Below, piece by piece: positions 25,401 to 37,400 of a stretch of DNA of 64,000 bases. Where the stretch lies: assembly GCA_021613375.1 (NCBI GenBank), contig CM038725.1, positions 36,335,954 to 36,399,953 on the forward strand, read 5' to 3'. The notes beneath the pieces were generated by a model. The model saw only the letters and a list, made by a program, of their open reading frames with translations, did no database searches and was not told the origin of the DNA. Source of the DNA: Megaleporinus macrocephalus (taxonomy: Eukaryota > Chordata > Actinopteri > Characiformes > Anostomidae). Position 1 is the first letter of the stretch; each line of letters opens with the position of its first letter. Made by a program: the position numbers and the translations under genes.

Positions 25401-28400
25401 AGAGATTTTAGACGAAGGAAGCACAGGCACAGCAGTAGAGACTTGGCTCACGTTACTGGAGATGTGTGCCTGAATAGCCTGGGAAGGTATGTTCTGAACA
25501 GGTACAGAGGTACCTGGGGCCTGTTTTGTGGACTTGCTCACGGGTTGAACATACGAGGCTTGAGTTTGAGCATTAGGACTAGGAACCCCACTTTGATTGA
25601 CACTCTCCTCTCCTAAACTTTCCACTGTTGACTGCTTGACCAGACCTTTTGGTCTTGAAACAGCCAGAGGCCTGTTAGATGCTACTTGGTTATCTTCACT
25701 GCTTTGATGTCCAGGGGATCCAGGGATAATTGAACCGTGTCTTGTCATATTTGACCCTTGATTTGGAACATGAGGAAGCTGGGTTTGTGGTATGGACTGA
25801 AGAGGCTGTTCTACTATCACTGCCTTCAACGAAACACTGTCTTGTCTTAAGAGAACGGAGGAATTTGCTACAATTTCTGAACTACCTGCAGGAGAAGGCA
25901 CTGCATCCGTCACTGTGTCTTTTAGTGTTCTTGGTTTGTCAGGTTGGACAGACTTCATCTGTTGAACAGATGGTGCAGAAACAGGTTCTGCAGGGGACTG
26001 CAAATCAGCTTTGTTAGATTGATTTTTCAACAGTTCAGGAACTATCATGGACCCTTTTGTTGGGTGAACTGTTGACTGTGTTGGTGCTACAAGCTGAACA
26101 TCTGGGTATGTCTTCTGTGACTGAAGAGAGCGTACTTCTAGTCCTTCGAGAAGCTGTGGGTGATGTCTCCCATCCATTGCTAACGAGGACGCATGCATAG
26201 TTACGCAGTGAGCAGGAAGATAAGGTCCTGGAGATGAAAGATCTGTGATCTCATTCATTTGTCTGTTTGCACTTATATCTACAACTGTTAAATCAACAGC
26301 ACCCGTATGAGATTTTGGTTTAGAGGGTCTCAGGTTTTGTTGATGCCTGCCCTTACTCCTTGATTTCTCCTCCTCAGTCTTGGTGTAATCCATAGGTTGT
26401 CCATCCTGCTTAACGGAGACATAACTGTGTTCAGAGGTTGAGACCTTAACCGAAAAGTCCATTGGTTTGTTGGGCGTCCACAGTTCGTTTTGCTCCTTTG
26501 AAATGGAGAGAACTCTACTTCTGTGGTGTGTAGTTACCTGCTGGTACAAATTGGGTTCTGTTGTGTGAGACCCATTAAGCATAAGCCGTGGTTTGCTTTT
26601 GCTCAAGTGCACACTCTGTGAATGCCTTTGAGTAGCTTGCTCCGAAGCTAAAACGGGTTCAACAATTAAGGGAATACCAACGGAATCTTTTCTAACAGAC
26701 TTACTCACAGGGGTCTTTGAGTTGACAAGAGAAATGACTTCACCAGAAGACATTTCAGGAGTTCTTACTGCTGCTTTTTCAAGTTCCTTAAAGGCTGCCT
26801 TTGGAGACATATCCAGGGTGCTTTTTATTGAGTTAGCAGGTGCTGAGGGTCGAAGAACTGGTTGGGTATTAGATGACCCTGGTTTTGAGGGTATTGATGT
26901 CTCTGACAAGCTTTGGTCCAGTGGGGTTTTCGTTTGTCTGTGACCCAAGATGTTCGGCAAAGTATCAGAAAGTGGTTTCGATTGGACTTGAAGACTTTGT
27001 TTTGGTTGTGCAAGCTGTTTTGGGGTCTGTACAAGTAACGGTACACCAGCAAACCTTTGTAATGCCTGGGCATCAGTGTTTGACCTGGTCCTTACAAGTG
27101 GGATCACACCAGAAGGTGTCAGCTCAATTATATCCTCTGAGCCATCTAATGCCTTTGACAAGGACTTGGGTGACATGTCAAGGGTGTCTTTGACCGAGTT
27201 AGCTGGAGCTGTGGGTACTTTCTGCACTGCTGTGGTCTTTGGTATGATGTCTGCAGTAGCTCTTTGATTGAATTGGGGGGCTTGGACTGGATGGCTTGTG
27301 GTGATCCTGCAGGTATGGGTTTGCCTGGTTAAGACAGGGCTTTTGAGCTGTGTTGCTATGCTTCCTTGTTGTTGTGGAGGTTGTCTGATTGTTCCTACTG
27401 GCTTTACTTGTGATGAACGTGGTTCCACAACCAAGGAAAGCCCAACAGTTACTTTTGTGGCATCGGAGATAGATGTTGACCTGACCCTTACAAGCGGTAA
27501 TGCCTCACTGCTGGGGACCACGGGTCCTACGGCTGTCTCAGAGATTGATTTTACAGACATATCTAATGTGGCTTTAATGGCATTGGCGGGAGCTGTTGCA
27601 GCTGGAGAAGTCTGAGAAGACTGCACAGGAAGACTTGCAGCCCTGCTGTAATGAGTGCCTTGACAACGCAACTTGGTGACCGCGACTTGGTGTGAACACT
27701 CAGTTTGTGGTTGAGACTGATATCTTCTAAGAGGTGGTTTCACTTTAGGACTTACTGAGTCCATAACCAAAGACACCCCGCTAAGCTCTTCGTTGACACC
27801 CATTGGCAATGATCTTCTCCTCACAAGTGACACTGCTTCATCTGTAGGGACCCCTGACTCCTGGGCAGGTTTTGAAGACATGTCCAGTGTGGTTTGTATA
27901 GAATTTGATGGAGCTGTTGAAGTCTGATAGGTTTGCCTGGGCAAGTGGTAAGGCTTAAGTGGTGGAGTTTCACCAGTCATGGTGTCTGACTGTGACTGGA
28001 ATGTTGGTGAGATTTCTTTTACCTCTGATGTAGGAGGTTCTACAATCAAAGGTACTCCATAAGAATCATCTACAACTGAGCTTTGTCTCCTCCTTACGAG
28101 CGACACAGCTTTAGTTTCATCAGCTGGCTTATCCAAAGGTCCAAGCGCTGACTTCGAAGACATGTCCAGTGTTGCTTTGATGGTATTCGCTGGTGCAGTA
28201 CTGTCACGATATGCCTGGGAGCATATGACTGGTTTCGTGGATTCACCTAAAGAGGGCTGGCGTATAAGGCTAGTTTTATTTTGAGCAGGTGTTTTTGAGG
28301 TTGGGCTTATTGTTGGGGATCTCCTGATTTCAGAGCTTGCAGACTGTGGTGGTACAGCCACTTCCTCTTTGGTTGCATCTCTTAAAGCCATCCCAGCTGC

Positions 28401-31400
28401 TGGCTGGTATTTACCTCTGCCTCCCCTAGACGGTTTAGACTGAACTGAGGCTGATTCTATAGTCTTTGGAGAAGACTTTGGAGATATATTTAAGAGTTTC
28501 TTGCCAGAGATTTCAGGTGTTGTTCTTGTCTGAGACAAGTCACCTGAGGCTTGCCTGACAGGTTGGGATATCTGTTGCTCAGTCCTGCAACTAGGGCTCG
28601 GAAATCCACTGTCTGGGGGATAGTATCGGGTCCAGACTTTGGGTGACGGAGGTGCAGAAACAGTTGTGAGAGGCACCTCGGACATTCTTGGAGAAGGAAT
28701 ACTAACCTCCAATGCTGGGAATGTCATATTAATCTCCTTAACCTTTTTCATCTCTACTGTTAGATCAACTCCTGTACCCTCCCTCGTATCATTTTCTTGC
28801 TCCTCTATCTTAGTTTTCTTCTGTTTAGTCTTGGAAAAGTCAAGTATATCCTCAACTGGCACATCATTACACACATCCACTGAGAGTAGTGCACTACTTG
28901 TACCTTGACTTGACTCTTTCTTTGTTAAGGTTCCTGAAAAGTCCATTGGTTTACTAGAAAGGTGAGAGTCGAGTGCTTGCTCAGGTCTATTATACAGTAG
29001 ATTCTGAGGAGGTGGCAAGGGTCTCCTTTCATTTGGTGTTACCACTTCTGGAGGTTGTGGGGATTTGCAAGACGTGGAACTCTGGGCCCCTTCAACTGTT
29101 GTGGAGGACTGCGTTGACATTGATGTCTGCCTTCCCAGTCTTGGCCTAGGCAATGCAGAAGAGGATGAGGTTCTAACACCTCCAGAATGTCCCCGGGGTA
29201 CTATGTTTTCTGGTGTTGCAGGTGGGGATCTACCTGACGTGGCTGATGGGACGGGGACATTAGGAAGTTTTCTACTGGTAGTCTGAAGCTGTGGTATGCT
29301 TTTAGAAATCGAAGGGAAGGTGCTTGTGGTTGATGATGTCTTGCCAGCCAAGCCACCGATGGTTGACAGCGTAGAGCTTACTTCACGATTAGCCTCAGTC
29401 TGCTGTTGCTGAACGGCTGTATCATCAACATGTGCAATCTTAATCTCAGGAATTATAGGACGACACGTGGTTTTGGACTGCTGTTTATAAGCCACCGCTG
29501 ATGTGTTTCCAGCTACAGTAGAAGATGTAGGTACCTCTGGGAAAAGATCCTTAACTCCCTGATTTTTCCAGTATGGCCCACCATGACCTGTTGTTTTGGT
29601 CTTGTTGGTAAGGTCAGACGCTTGAAGATGGTCTTCTAGACACATTTCATTTGGCTCACTCACACCTACTTTTACTTTCTTCAGCTTGTACACACTAAAG
29701 TCCATTGGCTGCTCCGGGTGTGCACCTATGGACTCCTGAAACATTTGAGAGAACCGCTCAAGATTCATGTTCATAATCTTGTCACCTTTTTCAAGAGCTG
29801 AAGACAGATCAACAGGAGCACTGAGACCCGAAGAACATCCTTGATGTTGACCTGAGTAGCCAAACGTTTCGCCCTCGTTTACTAAGGGGATTTTAAATCC
29901 ACAAAGCGTTACTTTTGGTTCATCCTTTTTCTGCAGCATGTTGGAGATGTTCTCCGTGATCTGTTTCAAAACACGACTATCCTCTGGAGTGGCGTATGCA
30001 TAGAGGTGCTTGCCATCCCGGTCGGTCAACAACGAATATATATATTCCTCGTCTGCATAAATGAAATATCCACAATCACCAGCCTCAGCCGGCCACCACA
30101 TCCCTTGCTCTAAAAGTAAAAGCCATTGCTGATACCATTCAGAATCTCCAAACAATGCGTCATCTTCTGGATCTCCTTTGGAGCCAGCAGTGCTACTGAG
30201 GTCAACTGCACCTGGCGTCAAATCCATTGGACGTTTTTTGGCTGTAAGTCGTTTGATGATCGTTGAGGTGAACGTTGTGTCAAAGCGTGGCCTCTCTTTG
30301 TTATTCACAGCAGGTCTGTCATAGGCGCTACAGTCAGAGAGTGATTGGCAACGAGTTAATTTGGCTGGCCTCTCTCTTGAGAGGTTCATAACAGAGTCCT
30401 TCTCGACCCATGGCTTTCTGCTTCTTCGGCTCTCCAGATTATCACAACTGCTCCAGGACTTTCTGTTTCTGTCACTCATGTCAAATATAACAGCATCCTC
30501 TCCATCTGCTTGCGGGAGGCCATTTTGCAACGACGAGCTTGTTGCGTCACACCAGGGATGTGAAGGTATGTGGAAGTGTCTAGGATCCATATTCTTCAGG
30601 TTCCACCATCCAGGCTCCTCCATGACTGCTTTACTATTTGAGGAGACACCTTGTTGACTACCTGGGTAAGCCTCTTGAGCTTCTAACGACAGAGCCTCGG
30701 ATAAGGCGTAGTCATTCAGCTGCTGCCAAAGAAGAGCTTCGATGAGACACTGGTGTTCATACAGTTCTTCTGGAATTACACCGTGCCTAGAAAAAGAATA
30801 CAACAAATCCTGATAGCCATACTCATTCGCAGTACCATACAATAGTCTGTGGACTTCCTCCATGTACTGTTGTGTAGACTTTACTGCCGGGTGCAGTTTG
30901 GAAGGTTGTTGAGCTCGACTGACAGACGTGCTCGACTCCAATCCAGAAATGCTGGTGGCATCAGAAACGGCTTCATCTTTAGTGTGTTTAGGAAGGAACC
31001 GATCAAGAAAGCCCTTCTGATTCCCTTCGGATTCCTTATTTGTTGTTGAACTACTACTATCATTGGACCCTGATTTAAAAATACCAGAAAACGTACCACC
31101 TCCAACACTAGAATTATTCTTTGGTTCGTCTTTGATCTGAGAAGAAGCAGTTACTTCCTTTTGCTTGGATGGACTGTCCTCTTCAGAGCCCTTGCTGAAT
31201 AGTCCAGACAGAAAACCTTTCTGTTGTGGAGCTTTCTGTTCTTTCTCATTGGCCCCATCCTGAGTGGACTCTTGTTCTACCGGCTTTGTTCTCTGAATTT
31301 GCGGGCGGTTTTGACCGGTTTTAGGACTGGGCCGCTCTAGCTGCTGTGGCTTCTGATCAGCAGGAACTTGGCTAGTTAGCTGTTCTTCACTTGATGTGGT

Positions 31401-34400
31401 TAGTTTGCTCAAGAACCCAGATAAAATGCCACCGGATTCATTTTGTTGAGGGTTAGTACCCTGTGAAGATGTGCTACCTGGTTGAGTATTTGCTTGACCC
31501 TGCTGTTGTTGGGATTCATCAGAGGTAGTCATTTTGAAGATACTGGAGAACAGACCTCCAGACTGACCTTGCTGCTGTGCTGGTCCATTTAGTCCTTGTG
31601 GACCCTGTTTGGAATGTTGGGCTCTAGGGGAAAGCTCCTGTCGCTGTCCAGCAGAGGACTGTTTAGGCGCTGGTGTATCTGCCCCTATTTTTAAAAGCCC
31701 AGAAAGAATTCCCCCAGACTGATTTGGAGGTTGCTGGCTGGAAGCTGGACTTCGCCCTGAAGGTCCAGGCTTTGCTTGTTGACTCTGCAGATCTCCAGAC
31801 TGTTGAGCTGGAGTGTCCACTGATGTCAATTTATTAAAAAGACCAGAAAACAGACCTGCTTGTTGAGGCTCTGGTGCAGCAGCTGCCTGTGAGGGGATGT
31901 GATTCTGCCTCTGCAAAGGCTGTCTGTTGTTCTGTTGCTGCTGGGGCTGATTTGCTCGTGTTCCTGGAGGACCCTGCTGCTGCTGTGCTGGAGAATTATT
32001 ACTGGAAAATAGTCCAGATAAAAACCCTCCCTGTTGACCACTAGGAGGTTGTTGGGTTGCATTCTGATTTTGGCCTTGCTGACCAGATGGAGGAGCTTGA
32101 GAAGTCGCAGCCGCTGTGTCTGCAATTTTGTTAAATAGGCCGGAGAGCATCCCACCTTGTCCAGATGCCTGGGGCTGCTGAGGCGGGACCTGATTTGGGG
32201 TATTGGTTTGCTGTGGTTTAGGCTGATTACCAGAGCCAGTAGGACCAGGTTGCTTATCATTTTGAGAGGATTTCTGATTGGCCGTGTTGACATCTGGACT
32301 GCTAGTGCCAAATAAACCTGAAAGAAATCCTCCTTGCTGAGAAGAGGCAGCTTGTTGTGATGGCTTAGGGCCTTGATTTGGGTTCTGGCCGCCACAAGTT
32401 GGGGCTTGATGCTGCTGAGAATTGTTCTCAGTTGCAGCTATCTTGTTCAGAAATCCTGACAGCATTCCACTTGTAGGAGCAGCAGGGGGTGGCTGCACTG
32501 ACTGCTGATTAGGCTGTGTCCCAGACGGTGCAAGTGCACTCTCTGTCAATTTTAGAAGTCCCCCAAATAGACCTCCAGACTGAGTTTGAGTTGGTGCTCC
32601 TTGTTGTGGTGAAGGCTCACTCTGAGTGTTTGTTTGTTGTAGCTGTTGATCTGATTGCTGACCATCACAAGTTCCCGGCTGTTGCTGCAACGGAGGCTGG
32701 GCTGCATGTGCAGTTGCAGGAACGTTTTCAGTGTTCGCAAATTTCAGAAGTCCAGACAAGAAACCTCCTGGTTGAGAAGTTTGTTCAGCACCTTGAGTTG
32801 GTGCTGGGGTGGGCCCTTCAGTGGCTGCTGATTTCTGGTCAGGTTGACTGCTACTAGACCCTGGTGCTTGCTGAGGAGCAGTAGCCACAGGGTTCGAAAC
32901 CGTGTCACCGGCCAATTTGAATAATCCAGATAGAAGTCCACCACCTTGTGGAGGTACGTTGGTCTGTTGTGGTTGCATATCAGCACCGGCTGAGGAAGGC
33001 TTGCTGGATTGGGATCCAGATGGGACAGGCTGCTGTTGTGCACCTGCCGGTTGGCTACCTGTTCTAACGTTTTCGGGGGTTGCCATCTTAAAAAGCCCAG
33101 AAAATAACCCAGTCGACTGTGATGTGGTGCCTTGTTGAGACTGGCTATCATTCGTAGTGACAGAGGAAAGCAGCCCAGAGAGTAGCCCACTCTGCTGAGG
33201 CTGATCAGGTTTGCTAGCACCAGACAGCAATCCTGACAACAAACCCTGTTGCTTAGACGCCGCCTGTTCGGTTTGAGGTTTTGTCTGTTCCTGAGGTGTT
33301 GTTTGGGGCTTGGCTTCAGTATTGGAGCTATCAGCTGCATCTTTTGACTTACTTCTAGGTTGTGTATCAAGTTGGGAATCAGTTTCAGGCTTTACTATTG
33401 TATCATCTTGTGCTACTTCTTCTTCTTGTTCTACAGCCTTTGACACTGTAGATGGAATTTCAACTTCAGGTGCAACTACAACAGTAGGTATGGTTTTTGT
33501 GACTGTTGGAGCTGGAGCTGGTTTTGGCGACTCAGCTGGAGGTGCTCTGAAAAGATTAGAAAACCATCCCGTATCTGTGTTTCCCTTTGGTACACTCTCC
33601 AGCAGGGCAGCACGACTTGTCAGAGGTGATGTAGCAGCTGGTTGGGACACTCCCTGTTTCGAAGTGGTGGTCTCCTCACCAGTTGCCAATTTCAGAAAGC
33701 CAGACAGCATCCCACCCTCTTGCTTTGGCGGTTGAGTAGTGGCAGCAGTATCAGAAAAAAAGAAAGGGAGCTTTAATTTGTTGCCGGTAGCGGCTGCTCC
33801 CTCCTCCGATTTAGGGACCTCGGTAGGTTTAAATATGGAAAACACTGATGGGGTAGAGGGTCCGTCGGCTGGTTTGTCAGCAGGGGTAGGTGTTGTCGAC
33901 ATTAAAGAGGTAAGCGACTTTTTGAAAGGGCTGAAAAATCCAGTGTCATCAGCCACAGTTTCAGCGGGTGGATTGGCTTCTACTGTACCTTCTCCTAGTT
34001 TGAGAGAGGTCTCTCTAGGAAGGACATCGGGTATTTCACCAGATGACTCGGATTCCGGTAACAGTTCCACTGAGCCGCTGCCTGAGCCTCCCAGCGAGGA
34101 CTGGTGCTCATGTTGTGAGCCGGATCGCTCTAAGGACAAACTTGTAGATTTATCTATCGATCCCTCTCTGCTCTCCGTGCTTCCCTGAGATCTGTTTGGT
34201 GATACTGGTTGAGAAGCTGGTTCACCTGCGGGTTTCTCAAAAAGCCTGAACGGGCTGAGTCTTCCCAAGACGGAATCAACCACTGTTTTTGGCTGACTTG
34301 CTGAAGGTTCCTGTGACTCGGTACCACTGACCCAACTCTCGGTAGCTCCGGTTCCTGATGCCGCACTAGCTGGACGGCTGGGCTCTGAGGACTGAAAAGG

Positions 34401-37400
34401 TAGCAGTGACTGCAGTGAGAATTTCTTGTCTCCACTAGGCTCCTGATTAGCAGGAGGAACGACGGCGACAGGAGTTGGACTGCCACCCGGTTTTGGTATG
34501 AAGGACAAGAGTTTAGAAAAGCCAGACTCTGGCTGAGGAGGAGTAGGAGATTGGGTTGCTGTGGCGGTTGTTTCCGGGGTTTCTGTGGTTTCGGCTGTTG
34601 GCTTGGCGCCCGCGATCGAACTGATCAAGGAGTTTACGGCATTCTTCACTCCTGTAATGCCCTGTTCCATCGCATGTTCTTCCTTTACCTCCTCTGGCTT
34701 GACCTCTGTGTCCTTAGCCTTGTCCCCTGTCCCTGTTTTCGGGCCAGATGTTTGGAGTTCCTCATACTTACTAATCTCTTCCTCTCTCCCAGCAAGGTAT
34801 TCCGATACTGTGTCAACTATTTTCTGGAGTTCGTTCATAGTATCAATATAGTCATCGCTTGGTTCCTCCACCGGCGACAACAGATTATCCGGGGCCCGAG
34901 TACTAACTACGCCCGTTCGCTCATAATAACTGTGCGTCCACTCACCGTAGGAAGACACATATTTTCTACTGTTGTAGTAACTATCGTATTCATACTGTGC
35001 ATCCTCCTCAACGAACGCCATGTCGTCCAACTCCTCCTCAGATCCGAGGGAAAACTGCATTTCGTCCGAGCCCACTGACCCATACTCGCTCCTTGCCCTC
35101 CTCCTGGCTTCCTCTTCCTCTCGGTAAATTGTGTAGTTCTCCAGAGTGTCCTCAAAGGAGTTTTTTGCCCACATCCTTGTCTTGTACAGGAGACCCTCGG
35201 TATATGCTGCGCCGTCGGCCTTCTGCTGGCGAACTTGCCTAACTGAGGGGATGATGGCTATTTCAGGAGGAGAGGTTTCGTCCTCGAAGCTTCCTGCTTC
35301 TTTATAAACCAGGCGAACGTCCCCACCTTCCACACCAGATCTCTTGATGGCGTCCCCTGCTTCATCGCTTTCTCGAGTCCCTGGAGACGCTGCGTCGCAC
35401 TCCACGCTCTGATAAGAACGGCTCCCTTTAGAGTCGCCGAGACCGCCTACAATGCGGTAAATTTCACTCTTTGACTCATCGTCATCGTCCCAGGTCTTCT
35501 GCTCTGGCTCGAGGTAGTCGTCTAAGATGTTGTCGTTCAGATTGTATTTAGTCTCCCAGTCCTCGACTCCCATGCCCGAGTCAACAGGTATAATCCTCAC
35601 CGAACCTCTACTGTTTGAATGTCTTTTGATGGATTCGTGCAAATTGAAAATGAGAACGCAAAGTAAAGAAACTGTAAGAGGCAGGCAAAACAAATTATGG
35701 ACAAATCGATAAAGCAAGCAAATAATAAAATAAACGATGGACTTAAAGTTGAACATGAAATAAAAGAGCAAAACATATGGAACCTTAACGTCTCCATCGA
35801 AGACATGCTTGTATGGTGTTTGCATGCTATTTATATGTGTCTCTACCTCGGACCCCGTCCTTCCCTGTAGTCCAGTTCATAGTTGTGTCTTGAGTCTGTT
35901 CCAGACTCTCTGGACGTAGCTTGCGGATGCGACCGTCGGCCCATGGGGTACTGGTGTACCGAGGAATTGGGCTGGGCGGTCGTGTGGTATCGTGGAGGAC
36001 GGCTGTTTGTCTCACTGGGGTAGTCGCTGTCTCGGTCATCCACTGCACTGTCGTGATCATCCAGGGCTAGAAACGCATACAGAATCAAGACCAACTCAAT
36101 TCATCTGCCACAAGTATTTCAGTAAAACAAGATGCTCAATAAAAAACAATGAATAATGTCAACCACAGTGATGTAAACAGATGTTAAACAGATGTTACAG
36201 ATGAGCATGAGATGCTTTGGTCCTTGTTTAAAGACAGGAACAGTGGACAAGAAACAAAGCTGGCATTTCAGATGTGCTTCCATGCTTAGGACTAGGTTCA
36301 TGCTGCCTTTCAAATCAGGCTTGTATCCAAAATTTCAGGGCAATCTGGTTAGAGATCTACTTCAAGCTTTCTTCACACAGAGAGTCTATATATATATATA
36401 TATAATATACATACACTACATTGCCAAAAGTATTCATTCATCCATCCAAATGATTGTATTTAGGTGTTCAAACCACTTCCAAGTTTATAAACCCAGCTCC
36501 TAGTCCTGCAGACTGCTTCTACACACATTAGTAAAGAGTGGGTCTCTCTCAGGAGCTCAGAGAACCGTGATAGGACTCCAGTGGTGAAGTTTCCTCACTA
36601 CTAAATATTCCACAGTGGACTGTCAGTGGTGTTACAACAAAGTGGAAGTGATTGAGAACGACAGTAACTCAGACACCAAGTGGTAGAACACGTACAATGA
36701 CAGAGCGGGTCAGCGGATGCTGAGGAGCATAGTGCACAGAGGTCACCAACTTTCTACAGAGTCCATCACTACAGACCTCCAAACTTCATGTGGTCTTCAG
36801 ATCAGCTCCAGAACAGAGCGTAGAGAGCTTCATGGAATGGGTCTCCATGGCCGAGCAGCTGCATCCAAGCCTTACATCACCAAGAACAATGCAGAGCGTC
36901 AGATGCAGTGGAGTAAAGCACACCAACACTGGACTCTAGAGCAGTGGAGACGAGTTCTCTGGAGTGACCAATCACGCTTGGTCTGAAAATCATATGGACA
37001 ATTCAGGGTTTGGCAGTTGCCAGGGGAACGGTACTTGTCTGACTGAATTGCGTCAAGTGTAAAGTTTGGTGGAGGAAGGATTATGGTATGGGCTTGTTTT
37101 TCAGGAGGTGGGCTCGGACCCCAGTGAAAGGAACTCTTAATGCTTCAGCAGACCAAGAGACTCTGGACAAGTTCATGCTCCCAACTTTGTGGGCTCAGTT
37201 TGCACAGAGCAGCTCCATAAAGACATGGAGGAGCGAGTCTGGTGTGGAAGAACTTGACTGGCCTGCACAGAGTCCTGACCTCCACCTGATAGAACACCTT
37301 TGGGATGAATTAGAGCGGAGACTGTGAGCCAGACCTTCTCGTCCAACATCAGTGTCTGACCTCATGTTCTTCTGGAAGAACAGTCCAACGTTCTCATAAA

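Noticed and set aside
20017..34851. Numerous 60-200 codon frames on the plus strand and in other minus frames within the giant exon
   Set aside because: Shadows of the long minus-strand frame; no independent splice or family support.
35626..35825. N-terminal extension of the giant frame (from M at 35825) with hydrophobic segments that could suggest a signal or membrane anchor
   Set aside because: It is intron sequence upstream of the phase-matching acceptor; the hydrophobic residues come from T-rich intron DNA.
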